DNA from: an uncultured Opitutia bacterium
GTDB lineage: Bacteria; Verrucomicrobiota; Verrucomicrobiia; Opitutales; Opitutaceae
Reading direction: 5' to 3'
NCBI GenBank assembly: GCA_903840415.1
Contig: CAIMFY010000066.1
Location: 1-64,000 of the forward strand
Length of the DNA stretch: 64,000 bases
Shown: piece after piece, positions 42,610 through 50,625 of the stretch
Layout of the letters: the number at the start of each line of letters is the position of its first letter
How positions within the stretch are numbered: the stretch's first letter is position 1
The notes under the pieces: generated by a model
Databases searched by the model: none
Seen by the model: the letters and a program-made list of their open reading frames with translations, nothing else
What the model was told of the DNA's origin: nothing
Made by a program: the position numbers and the translations under genes

Positions 42610-44127
42610 TCAACCCTTGAGGTTCTGCTCCTCGAACGTCGTCCAAAGTAAGGTGGCGATGGCGAGCGAGCACCAGAGCATGAGCACGGCGGGATTCTGG
42701 AATGGGAAATCCCACCACGAATAGCCGACGAGGAGCAGGATGCCGAACACCGCGCAGACGCTCATCGGATTGCGCCAAAAATATTGGCGGCTCAGAGCAA
42801 CGAGCCAATAGCTGGCGGCTGCGAAGATGAGAACCGTGCCGGGCAGCCCAAGTTCGATCGGGATTTCCACCAGGTCGTTGTGGGCGTGCTCCCAGAACAT
42901 GCGCCGCCCGTCGGGGAAGTAGTAGATTTCAGGATAGCGCTGCTGGTAGAGAGTGAAAAGGAATTCATAGGCGCCTGCGCCGGTCCCCGTGCCCCAATTG
43001 TCCTTCAGCATTTCAATTGATGCGGTCGTCGCGATTCCACGAGAGGTTAGCGAGAGATCTTGGTTTGTGATTCCTTGCCGAAGCCGCGTCCAAGCTTCAT
43101 GTGAACCCACTGTCTGGAGTCCCGTCTTGAGGAAGTAGCCGAAGATCAGCATGAGTGCCACGGCGACGATCGGCTTTCGCGTCGTATTGGGGACCGCGAG
43201 TTGGTGGATGAGAAACGCGCTGACGGCTCCGGCAAGGAAGACGAGCATCACGATTGTGGCGCCGCGGGCGTAGCTCACGAGAATGGTGCTTGCGACGCAG
43301 GTCGCAAGAAACGCGAAGACTCCGGCGGGGTTGGATTTTTCGAGGCGCCGCAGGCCTCGGAGATAGTGCCAGGCGGCCAATCCGCAGGTGACGAAGAGCG
43401 TGAGATCAAGGTAAGCGGCGGCGTGGTTCTTGTAGACGAAACTCGCGAAAACCGAGCCGTAGGGAAAATCGACGAACCAGAACATCTTTCCGTTCCACAT
43501 CAGCTTTTGCACGAGTCCGAAACCGGCGAGAGCGAGGCCGTTCAGGGCCACGGTGATGAAGAAAATCTGCACCGTACGCCGCCGGGTGAACCCGGTCCAA
43601 ATGGCGCAGACCGTCAGCCACGTTGCGGCGTAGATGATCATTTTTCGCCAAGGCCCGCCTAGGGCCCAAGGTACGCTCACGCCAGACGGCAGCCAATTTT
43701 GGTGAGGGATACCCTGCATCCACCATCCCCGGTCACTCTGAAAATACGCCCAGGATGGGTTACACGCCTGGATCGTGATATAGCCCAAGAGCAGAAGCCC
43801 GATCCAGAAGATCGGGAAGCCCCGAAGCCGGGGCCAGGGGAAAAGCCGAAACGAATTGGATCCAGATTCCTCGGGCGTGTAGCGCCGCGGGAGGAGCGCC
43901 ACTGCTAGGCTGATAATCGCGAGAATCAGGCTGATGACCTGGCTCCACGGGCGCATGCCTCCGATGGCCAAAGGGAGAAAGACTACGTGCAGTCCGATGA
44001 TGGAAAGTAGCAGCACCTCCATCGGGTGGATCTTGAGCCGCCGGGTCTTGGCGCGGAAATGCTCCAAAGGCTTTAATCGGTCCGGCAGATCGGAAGGAAG
44101 GGGCGTGTCCACGTGCAGTGGCAGCAT
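42610..44127 (-). CDS. Wzy_C-family ligase: O-antigen ligase or PglL-type oligosaccharyltransferase
   Basis: A 505-residue polytopic membrane protein (10-12 helices) with a large periplasmic loop holding GTGAGAYEFLF, then the conserved EHAHNDLVEIPIELGLPG near residues 395-412. This histidine/asparagine motif is shared by WaaL ligases and PglL/TfpO oligosaccharyltransferases, so sequence alone does not separate them. It is read from the same strand as the pilus/secretion operon and is its last gene, while its glycan source lies on the other side. The ATG at 44127 overlaps the preceding small gene by 55 bases; an internal ATG at 44022 avoids this. Confidence 0.75.
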   Translation of the reverse strand: MLPLHVDTPLPSDLPDRLKPLEHFRAKTRRLKIHPMEVLLLSIIGLHVVFLPLAIGGMRPWSQVISLILAIISLAVALLPRRYTPEESGSNSFRLFPWPRLRGFPIFWIGLLLLGYITIQACNPSWAYFQSDRGWWMQGIPHQNWLPSGVSVPWALGGPWRKMIIYAATWLTVCAIWTGFTRRRTVQIFFITVALNGLALAGFGLVQKLMWNGKMFWFVDFPYGSVFASFVYKNHAAAYLDLTLFVTCGLAAWHYLRGLRRLEKSNPAGVFAFLATCVASTILVSYARGATIVMLVFLAGAVSAFLIHQLAVPNTTRKPIVAVALMLIFGYFLKTGLQTVGSHEAWTRLRQGITNQDLSLTSRGIATTASIEMLKDNWGTGTGAGAYEFLFTLYQQRYPEIYYFPDGRRMFWEHAHNDLVEIPIELGLPGTVLIFAAASYWLVALSRQYFWRNPMSVCAVFGILLLVGYSWWDFPFQNPAVLMLWCSLAIATLLWTTFEEQNLKG

Positions 44128-44267
44128 GGGCAATCGACGCGTTGCTTGAAGCGAAATCTTTCAGCGGCACCCGAGAAGCCAATCGCTCGCGCTACTACCG
44201 CCTCCGCCTTGGCCGGCAAACCCAAGCCGCCGCCGGTCACGATGACGCCGAACGCTCGCGCATTCAT
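44073..44267 (-). CDS. Possible small gene with a cysteine cluster
   Basis: A 64-residue frame whose ATG overlaps the preceding stop in the ATGA manner used throughout this operon. The middle is glycine/alanine-rich and mildly hydrophobic (VIVTGGGLGLPAKAEAVVARA), and the end holds CPCCHC. No homology was recognised. It overlaps the start of the ligase gene by 55 bases if the latter begins at 44127. The coupling pattern is the only real support. Confidence 0.35.
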   Translation of the reverse strand: MNARAFGVIVTGGGLGLPAKAEAVVARAIGFSGAAERFRFKQRVDCPCCHCTWTRPFLPICRTD

Positions 44268-44533
44268 GGCCAGCGATACCCCAGCCGTTCCTTGCGGGTA
44301 AGCGGCAGACCCTCTCCGAGTGGAGCCTGAGAGGGCTTCATCGCGGCCTGTTCGACGGCGAGCCGCTCGCGCACCCAGCGCCGCGCCTCCGACACCCGGG
44401 CCAGCGCCGCGCGCACGGCTTCGTGCGCGGGCGTGTTTTTGAGACAATCGAAGTTCGCGGAAACTTTCAGCGCGAACTCCGCCTGGCCGAGGTGGTCGTC
44501 GAGGTGCGACCGCGTGGACGGAGCGACGATCAT
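44264..44533 (-). CDS. Small hypothetical protein of the secretion operon
   Basis: An 89-residue, mostly helical and charged protein (EAVRAALARVSEARRWVRERL near residues 38-58) with no signal peptide or membrane helix. No family recognised. It begins 4 bases after the upstream stop, so it is part of the operon. Its soluble, arginine-rich character fits a small accessory or DNA-associated protein, but that is a guess. Confidence 0.5.
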   Translation of the reverse strand: MIVAPSTRSHLDDHLGQAEFALKVSANFDCLKNTPAHEAVRAALARVSEARRWVRERLAVEQAAMKPSQAPLGEGLPLTRKERLGYRWP

Positions 44534-44537
44534 CGCT

Positions 44538-44975
44538 TTAGGCCGCGACTTTGGCCCCGGCGGTCGGTGGCGTTGGCGTCTGTACGGGATTGGCGAATTC
44601 CCTCCGAGCCTGCCGGTCCTTTTCGCGGAGTGCGGCGCTCACGAACGCCTTGTCCTTCATGTAGGGATTTACGCCCTCCAGATCGCGATCGATGCGGGCC
44701 TTCGCCTCCACGGTCTGTTCGTTGTAGAACGCGCGCGCCTGTGGCAGTTGCTTCTGGATGAGCCGCATCTCGTTTTCGTGCTTCTGCTGGTCGCGATAGA
44801 GAAACGTCTCGATCGCGCGCTCGGGATTTTCCTTCACGAGCCGCGTGTAATACGTGACGTCGTCGGGGTTCGCTTTCTTGTGCGCCTCAATCTTCTTCTT
44901 CACCTCGGGATTGTCCCGGAAGACGAGCGGCTTTGGTTTCGTTGCGTCGGTTTTTTCTTTTTGGTCGATGGCCAT
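44538..44975 (-). CDS. Charged helical protein of unknown function
   Basis: A 145-residue, lysine/glutamate-rich soluble protein (PEVKKKIEAHKKANPDDVTYY, then long helices over about residues 50-125) ending in an alanine/proline tail. No known domain was recognised. Gap of 12 bases from the upstream gene and 4 bases to the downstream one places it firmly in the operon. The lack of cysteines and of a secretion signal suggests a cytoplasmic role. Confidence 0.55.
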   Translation of the reverse strand: MAIDQKEKTDATKPKPLVFRDNPEVKKKIEAHKKANPDDVTYYTRLVKENPERAIETFLYRDQQKHENEMRLIQKQLPQARAFYNEQTVEAKARIDRDLEGVNPYMKDKAFVSAALREKDRQARREFANPVQTPTPPTAGAKVAA

Positions 44976-44987
44976 ATGCGTGTTGGT

Positions 44988-45278
44988 TTAGGCCGCCTCT
45001 TGGTGTGCGGGCGGTGTCGGCACCGGGCGGAAGTTCCGCCCAAAGGGTTCGGTGAGCACGGGGTTGAACGGCGGCTCGGCTGGGCCTTGGACGAGGCGCA
45101 ACGCGAGGTCGAATTGCGCGCAGATGTCGGCGCATTCGTGACGGGCCAAGGCGAATGCCATCAGGCTCTTCGCTTCGATCTTCGGGTTTGCTGCAGTGAA
45201 GCGTCCGTTCAACTGGTCAGCCGCGGAGAAAAACTCGGCTGCGACTGTTTCGGGGAGTTGGAGGGTCAGGGTGATCAT
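44988..45278 (-). CDS. Small hypothetical protein
   Basis: A 96-residue protein starting MITLTLQLPETVAAEFFSAAD, where the first strand followed by a helix recalls ribbon-helix-helix-like small proteins without matching one firmly. Its ATG overlaps the stop of the PilO-like gene by 4 bases. A much longer open frame to 45725 on the same strand is a by-product of high GC content. Function unknown. Confidence 0.5.
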   Translation of the reverse strand: MITLTLQLPETVAAEFFSAADQLNGRFTAANPKIEAKSLMAFALARHECADICAQFDLALRLVQGPAEPPFNPVLTEPFGRNFRPVPTPPAHQEAA

Positions 45279-46000
45279 ATTGGTTTTGGCTGGTTGTTTT
45301 TTTGTTTGTGACTGCGCCGGCCCTGAAACCCGGAGGATCGGGACCGGAATGAAGCGCCGCTCGTCCCGGGAGCCGGAGGTTCGGCGGAGGCGGACGGGCG
45401 GCGGTGCGAAGTGAAGGCCCCGATCTTTCGGGTCGTGGCCGGACCTTCCGCCGGGGCGACGGTCGGCGGGACGCGGCTCGGGGCGGCCCGCTGTCCGGCG
45501 CGGGACGGTGCGACCGCGACGATGAACCGGAGACCAATCGCGACCCGCGTGAATCTCCGGTCCCGTGCCGCCCCATCGGCGAGGATCTCGACGGACTCGA
45601 TGATGACCCCTGGTTGCGCAGCTAATTCGGCAACGAGGGCTCCGTAGGCGGGCCATTCCTCGATCCGCGGTGCGACCCGCTGAAGCGTGACGCGGCTGCG
45701 CGGATCGCCCGGCTCCCAAGTCCAACGCCAGCTAGCGCCCTGCCTTTGCTGCAACGCAGCCAACCTTTCGGGAGTCCACGCGATTCGGGTAAGTCCGCGT
45801 TGTTGCTCGCGAAGACCATCGCGCATGTCGTCGTTGTTGCCCTGAAGCAGCGTGCGCTCGTTGGTCAACGCGGCGAATTCTGCTCGGACGGGTGGGGCGT
45901 GCGGTGCGTGATGCGCCATCCACCACGAGATGCCGAACAGCAGAACAGTTCCGCCGAAGGCGAACCAAGCGCCACGCGAGATGGAGAACCGGTTGGTCAC
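45275..46000 (-). CDS. PilO-like inner-membrane pilus assembly protein
   Basis: A 241-residue protein starting at a GTG that overlaps the PilM/N stop. One N-terminal membrane helix (about 9-27, AWFAFGGTVLLFGISWWM) is followed by a coiled region and an alpha/beta domain (about 80-165), ending in a Pro/Arg/Ser-rich tail. Its position right after the PilM/N protein and its topology are those of PilO, which joins PilN and PilP in the alignment complex of type IV pili. Sequence similarity itself is weak. Confidence 0.55.
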   Translation of the reverse strand: MTNRFSISRGAWFAFGGTVLLFGISWWMAHHAPHAPPVRAEFAALTNERTLLQGNNDDMRDGLREQQRGLTRIAWTPERLAALQQRQGASWRWTWEPGDPRSRVTLQRVAPRIEEWPAYGALVAELAAQPGVIIESVEILADGAARDRRFTRVAIGLRFIVAVAPSRAGQRAAPSRVPPTVAPAEGPATTRKIGAFTSHRRPSASAEPPAPGTSGASFRSRSSGFQGRRSHKQKNNQPKPI

Positions 46001-47238
46001 GGCCGAAATCCTCCGATCAGGCTGAAGGACCCGGACGGGCCGGGTTTGGCATCCGCCGTCCACGGCGCGCCCGCCGGCGCCAGCCGTGTTCGCCATTGAT
46101 CCAATGCGCTCTGCCCCGCGCCCGGCGCGACCCAGCCGGCGAGCGCCAGACTCCGACCGGTGATGCGCAGTGACGAGAGCGTGACCTGGGCCGGTAGGGT
46201 GGTGGAAATCTTCTCCAGAAAAGCGCCGCAGGGCGGCCCCGCCGCGCCACCGTCGAGCGAGCGGCGCAGTGCCGCGATTTCGGCGGCGTTCTCGCGCAGA
46301 TGCGCGACCTCGCCACGCAGCGCGGTCAGCCGGACCTGATGGTCTTTGACGGCAACCTGCGCCGTACGGTGGTCGCGAGTGTAGGCCACACCCGACCACC
46401 CGGCCGCGATCAAAAAGGCGACACTCGCCGCGATCAACACACGCTGCGCGGTGACGATCGGTGTCCGCGGTAACAGTTGGGCGGGATGATAGCGGGGCAT
46501 TGTCACCGGTCGGGCGAGTGCCTCGGCCAATGTCACCTGTTCAACTCCAGGGTGGCGCTCGACTCCCACAAAAGCTCCGAGTGCGGTGGCGGTTTCCTCG
46601 TCCGCGCAGACAAGCAGCGCTGGTTCCTCGGCGTTGCGCGTGAGCACCTCACCGAGCCATTGGCCCACTTCGGCGATCGCCGACTCGCCGTGCCATCGCA
46701 AAGCCGCGCGGACACCATCGGCAGGATGACGATAGGCAAAGGCCCGTTGGGCTTGCAGCGCCACCACGGTGATCGCTCCCGATTCACTCCACTCGCTGGG
46801 CAGCATGTGCAGGAATGTCGCCAGCGGCCATGCCGAGTCGACGGCCAGCCCGCGTTGGGCAAGCTGGGTGGCGAGCGCCAGCAGTCCGGGCTGGGTTTCG
46901 AAATGCAGGAGGGTCGTGAAGTCGCCGGGTGTCGGCAGCACGGACTCATGACTCCACGCACAACCCGGATTGCGCAGCGAAGGGAATTCCCCGGCCAGGG
47001 CCGCGGCCAGCGTCGCCCGGTCGCCTTGGGGACACGCCACGGCGACCGTTTCGAGCGCATCCGGCTGGAAAATCAGCCGGAGGCGGACGGGCTTCGGCTC
47101 TTCCGCGTAATGCGCGACGAGCACCTCGACCGCCTGCTCAAGGTTGGAGAATTGCAACGACGCCCCAGTGCCGGCGAACCACCAGCGATCGCCCCACAGC
47201 AGCACGGTGCGCGGCTCAGATGGACGTGAGATATACAT
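45997..47238 (-). CDS. PilM-PilN-like fusion protein
   Basis: A 413-residue protein. The first about 255 residues are soluble with no clear motif but in the place and size of a degenerate PilM (actin-like) domain. A single membrane helix follows (about 263-285, VLIAASVAFLIAAGWSGVAY). A coiled segment (about 290-325) and a PilN-like periplasmic domain (FLEKISTTLPAQVTLSSLRI, then LALAGW) complete it. PilN domains dimerise with PilO. The ATG at 47238 is chosen because it gives a 23-base overlap with the prepilin gene instead of a longer one. Confidence 0.55.
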   Translation of the reverse strand: MYISRPSEPRTVLLWGDRWWFAGTGASLQFSNLEQAVEVLVAHYAEEPKPVRLRLIFQPDALETVAVACPQGDRATLAAALAGEFPSLRNPGCAWSHESVLPTPGDFTTLLHFETQPGLLALATQLAQRGLAVDSAWPLATFLHMLPSEWSESGAITVVALQAQRAFAYRHPADGVRAALRWHGESAIAEVGQWLGEVLTRNAEEPALLVCADEETATALGAFVGVERHPGVEQVTLAEALARPVTMPRYHPAQLLPRTPIVTAQRVLIAASVAFLIAAGWSGVAYTRDHRTAQVAVKDHQVRLTALRGEVAHLRENAAEIAALRRSLDGGAAGPPCGAFLEKISTTLPAQVTLSSLRITGRSLALAGWVAPGAGQSALDQWRTRLAPAGAPWTADAKPGPSGSFSLIGGFRP

Positions 47239-47971
47239 AAACGTCGGTGACTCCGTTGGCGGGGGCGGCATACGCGACGACGCCGCTGTCGGACGCGGCG
47301 CCTTCCACGGGCGCGAGCTGCGCGCCGTTCATCGAGAGGGCCAGTTCAAACGCGTCCTTGGCGGGACACGCGGGAATCACCAGATACGCGACAACGTAGT
47401 TCGCATTGATGTTCGTCACGCCATCCAGCCGGAAATTCGCCCCGAGCGCGGCCGACGGCGCGAGCGCCGAATTGGCCGTACGCGCTTCGACGCGGGTGAC
47501 GGTTGACCAGTTGCGCTGCGGCGCGGCGTCCGGCGTCATCACGAAGCCGAGCGCGGCCTGGCTCCAGGCAACTTCATTGCCGGTGCCGGTGGACGTGTAG
47601 GACTGCGTGCCCATGCGCACCGCCAGCGGCTTCTCGATCTTGCCGGTGGCCAGCAGCACGGTGTCGAGCCGGGCCGCATTGCCTTTCGCGACGTCAGTGG
47701 CACCGGTCAGAGCGGCGCCGGAGGTTGGAATGCCGGTGCCCTCGGTACGCGGCAGGCTGCCGTTGCCGCCGGGCATCGAGAGATAGTCGGTCAGCGCGGT
47801 CTTGAGCGTATCGACGGTTTTTTCGACCTGCTGAATGCGAGCGTTGCGCAGCGCATCGAAGCCCTTCGGCAAGAGCAGACCGACCAGCACGCTGACGATC
47901 GCAAGCACGAGCACGAGTTCGAGCAGGGAGTAGCCCTGCGTGTAGAAACGTTTATTTTTGGCATTTTTCAT
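47216..47971 (-). CDS. Type IV prepilin-like protein
   Basis: A 251-residue pilin with a class III signal: a short basic leader ends in QG, then YSLLELVLVLAIVSVLVGLLLP, with the essential Glu5 of the mature protein. The mature protein begins with tyrosine instead of the usual methylated phenylalanine. A coiled helix (ARIQQVEKTVDTLKTALTDYL) and a beta-rich globular domain follow. At about 235 mature residues it is large for a major pilin but fits a type IVb or minor pilin. A prepilin peptidase is not encoded in the window. Confidence 0.8.
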   Translation of the reverse strand: MKNAKNKRFYTQGYSLLELVLVLAIVSVLVGLLLPKGFDALRNARIQQVEKTVDTLKTALTDYLSMPGGNGSLPRTEGTGIPTSGAALTGATDVAKGNAARLDTVLLATGKIEKPLAVRMGTQSYTSTGTGNEVAWSQAALGFVMTPDAAPQRNWSTVTRVEARTANSALAPSAALGANFRLDGVTNINANYVVAYLVIPACPAKDAFELALSMNGAQLAPVEGAASDSGVVAYAAPANGVTDVYVYLTSI

Positions 47972-48010
47972 ATGGTTTTGGGTTATGGGCCGGATGGCCC
48001 GGTGAAAAAA

Positions 48011-49210
48011 TCAGAGAACGCGGGCGACCTGTTCGATGGTGGTGAGCCCCTGCGCCGCGGCGGCGAGGCCGTGCTGCCAGAGGGTCGCGCCACCTTCGCG
48101 TTCGCGGAGCGCCGCCAGATCGGCGAGCGGCGCGTTCGCTGCGATCAGGGGCAGAAACTTCTCGGCCGGGATCACCTCGTGAATCGCGAGACGGCCTTGA
48201 AACCCCCGTGACCGGCACGCGGGACAGCCCACGGGCCGGCAAAATTGGGCATCGGGAATCCGGTGCAGTTCGCTCAGTCGGATGTTAGCGGGATGCGGCT
48301 CCTTGCATTCGGTGCAGAGCCGGCGCACGAGCCGCTGGGCCGCGACCAATCGCAGCGACGCGGCCAATAGAAAGCTTTCCACGCCTAGGTCGCGCAGCCG
48401 CGGAATGGCCGCCAGCGCGTCGTTGGTGTGGAGGGTCGAGAGGACGAGGTGCCCGGTCAGCGCCGCGCGAATCGCGAGCTGCGCTGTTTCCGCATCGCGG
48501 GTCTCACCGACCAGCAAAACATCGGGATTTTGCCGCAGCAGCGCGCGGAGCGACGTGGCGAACGTCAGCCCGATTTTTTCGCGTATCTCCGTCTGCCGGA
48601 TGCCGGGGAATTCGTATTCCACGGGATCTTCGAGCGTGTGAATGACGCGACCCTCGTGATCGAGCGCATGGAGCGCCGCGTGCAACGTGGTGGTCTTCCC
48701 GGAACCGGTCGGCCCGGTCAGATACACCAAACCGGCCGGGCCGGCCAGTGAGGCGCGGAGCGCCTCAGCTTGCGACGGTGCGAGCCCGAGTTGGGCAAAA
48801 TCCTGGCTCGGCATTGTCTGGTCGAGGAGCCGAATCACGAGACTCTCGCCGTGAACGGTGGGCAGCGTGCTTAGGCGCAGGTGAAACCGACGGCCCCGCT
48901 CCCGGAGCACGGCGCGTCCATCCTGGGGCAGGCGTTTTTCCGTGATGTCCATCCCGCCGAAAATCTTGCCTCGGGCGAGCAGTGCCTCGCGCTGGGCGAC
49001 CGGCAGCCGAACGTGCCCATGCATTTCGCCGTCCAGCCGGAAACGCACGACGAGACCGTCCTCCTTGGGTTCGAAATGAACGTCGCTTGCGCCTTCGGTG
49101 GCGGCGGCCCGCAGGATCGCTTCAAACGTGCGTGTCGGATCGCCGCTGATTTCAGCGACCGCTTTGGTCGGAACGGACCGGCTGCGGAAACTCTGGAGAA
49201 GATCGAGCAT
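48011..49210 (-). CDS. PilB/GspE-family secretion ATPase
   Basis: A 399-residue hexameric secretion ATPase. The N2-like domain has ASDVHFEPKEDGLVVRFRLDG (about 41-61). The Walker A is GPTGSGKTTT (about 166-175), with the Asp box TLEDPVEYE, Walker B LLVGETRD, the His box TLHTND and a zinc-binding set (CTEC and CPAC). The N-terminal MshEN/N1 domain is missing, making it shorter than most PilB. It would power assembly of the pilus encoded around it. VirB11, a member of the same superfamily, is absent from the window. Confidence 0.88.
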   Translation of the reverse strand: MLDLLQSFRSRSVPTKAVAEISGDPTRTFEAILRAAATEGASDVHFEPKEDGLVVRFRLDGEMHGHVRLPVAQREALLARGKIFGGMDITEKRLPQDGRAVLRERGRRFHLRLSTLPTVHGESLVIRLLDQTMPSQDFAQLGLAPSQAEALRASLAGPAGLVYLTGPTGSGKTTTLHAALHALDHEGRVIHTLEDPVEYEFPGIRQTEIREKIGLTFATSLRALLRQNPDVLLVGETRDAETAQLAIRAALTGHLVLSTLHTNDALAAIPRLRDLGVESFLLAASLRLVAAQRLVRRLCTECKEPHPANIRLSELHRIPDAQFCRPVGCPACRSRGFQGRLAIHEVIPAEKFLPLIAANAPLADLAALREREGGATLWQHGLAAAAQGLTTIEQVARVL

Positions 49211-49212
49211 GG

Positions 49213-50613
49213 TTAGCGGACGAGTCGGGGCGTCAGGAAGATCACGAGCTCCGTGCGTGCGCGGAGGTTTGCCTTGCTGCGGAACGCCGCACCGATGAGG
49301 GGCAGTTTGCCGAGCACCGGAATCCGTCGTTCGGTTTCACCGGTTTCCTCCGAGATAAGGCCGCCGATGATCGCGGTTTCGCCGTCGCGGAGCCGCACGA
49401 TGGTCGAGGCCTGTTTCACCTCGGTGACGGGAGCGGTCTGCCGCCCATCCGGACTGGTCACGATGGCCTGCAAGCGCGTAATCGCGGGCAGCACGTCGAG
49501 CGTGATCATCCGGTCGCCGTCGATCTGGGGAGTAACCGCGAGGATCGTCCCGATGGTGATGGTCGAAACGGAAAAGTTTTCCTGCGTCTGATTGAACGCG
49601 GTCGTGGCGCCTGGCTGCTGCAACGTCGTCGTTTGTTGCAGGCGAAAAAACGGGCGGTCCTCTCCGACTTTGATGAAGGCCGTCTGATTGTTGAGCGCCC
49701 GCAGGCGCGGCTGGGCGACCGTTTTTACTTCGCCTTGTTGCTTGAGGGCCTGAATGACGGCGGAGGCCCGCCCGAGGCCAAGGGTGGCGGCGAAATTGTT
49801 GGCGCTGAGAACGGTGCCGCCGACTCCGGTCACATCGAGTGGGGAATTCGCCTGCACCCGCACGCCGCCGAGCGTGGTCGCCGCGAGTTCCCAATCGACG
49901 CCGAGCTTCTGTTCGTCGCGCAGTGTCACCTCGACCAAGCGCGCCTCGATTTCGACCTGTTGCGTGATCCGGCGGTTCACCAATTCAATGAACGCGCGGA
50001 TGGACTCGTGCCGTTTGACCGGCGCGGTGATCTGCGCGACCCCGCTAAACCGGTTCAGCACCAGACTGTCGCCATCCTTCAGCATGGTCCGCAGCTCCGT
50101 CTCCAAGGTCGTCCAAAAGGTGTTCTGGTTTTCCTGGGAGATCGAAACCTGGGTCGCGTCGGACGCGGTGTTGCCGTTGGCGAGGTTCTGCTGATGCGCT
50201 CCATTCTGAATCCCGTTGAAATTCCCTCCGCTGCCGCCGGTGGCGCCGCCCAGCGTGATCGATGCGCTCCCCGAGCCGCTGCGGGTGAGCTGCGGATAGT
50301 CGATCGCGTAGAGCACGGTCTTGAGTCGCCGCACTAGGAACCCGCCCGGTGCCTCCTCAAAATAATAGCCGCCCGGGGCAGTCAGCGCCGTGAGCGCGGT
50401 GCGTAGCGTGCCCGCGGGGATTTCTGCGGTGATGTCGCCGGTCACGTCGGGCTCAGTGAGGATGGTGGTGTGGGAGGTGCGGCCGAGTGCCCGCAGCGCG
50501 GCGGGCAGCGGCGTCTTCTCGAAGTGCAGCTGGGCAACGGGCCGGTCGAGTGTCGGATCGTCATTTGCGAGTGCGCAGGCGACCGTTAGGAGGAAGGCGA
50601 GGAAAGTTCTCAT
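49213..50613 (-). CDS. Outer-membrane secretin (PilQ/MshL-like)
   Basis: A 466-residue secretin with a signal peptide (MRTFLAFLLTVACALA). STN/N0-like region (about 28-95) and N-domain (RLKTVLYAIDYPQL) precede the C-terminal secretin domain, with VEIEARLVEV (about 222-231) and the closing IPVLGKLPLIGAAFR, then LVIFLTPRLV. It forms the outer-membrane channel for the pilus. No lipobox is seen. Closest in plan to the secretins of MSHA and R64/Bfp-type pili. Confidence 0.88.
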   Translation of the reverse strand: MRTFLAFLLTVACALANDDPTLDRPVAQLHFEKTPLPAALRALGRTSHTTILTEPDVTGDITAEIPAGTLRTALTALTAPGGYYFEEAPGGFLVRRLKTVLYAIDYPQLTRSGSGSASITLGGATGGSGGNFNGIQNGAHQQNLANGNTASDATQVSISQENQNTFWTTLETELRTMLKDGDSLVLNRFSGVAQITAPVKRHESIRAFIELVNRRITQQVEIEARLVEVTLRDEQKLGVDWELAATTLGGVRVQANSPLDVTGVGGTVLSANNFAATLGLGRASAVIQALKQQGEVKTVAQPRLRALNNQTAFIKVGEDRPFFRLQQTTTLQQPGATTAFNQTQENFSVSTITIGTILAVTPQIDGDRMITLDVLPAITRLQAIVTSPDGRQTAPVTEVKQASTIVRLRDGETAIIGGLISEETGETERRIPVLGKLPLIGAAFRSKANLRARTELVIFLTPRLVR

Positions 50614-50625
50614 GAGTTGGCGGGG

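Noticed and set aside
45275-46399. Extended 374-codon version of the PilO-like gene
   Set aside because: The extra N-terminus overlaps the PilM/N gene fully; the GTG at 46000 gives the coupled start and puts the membrane helix first.
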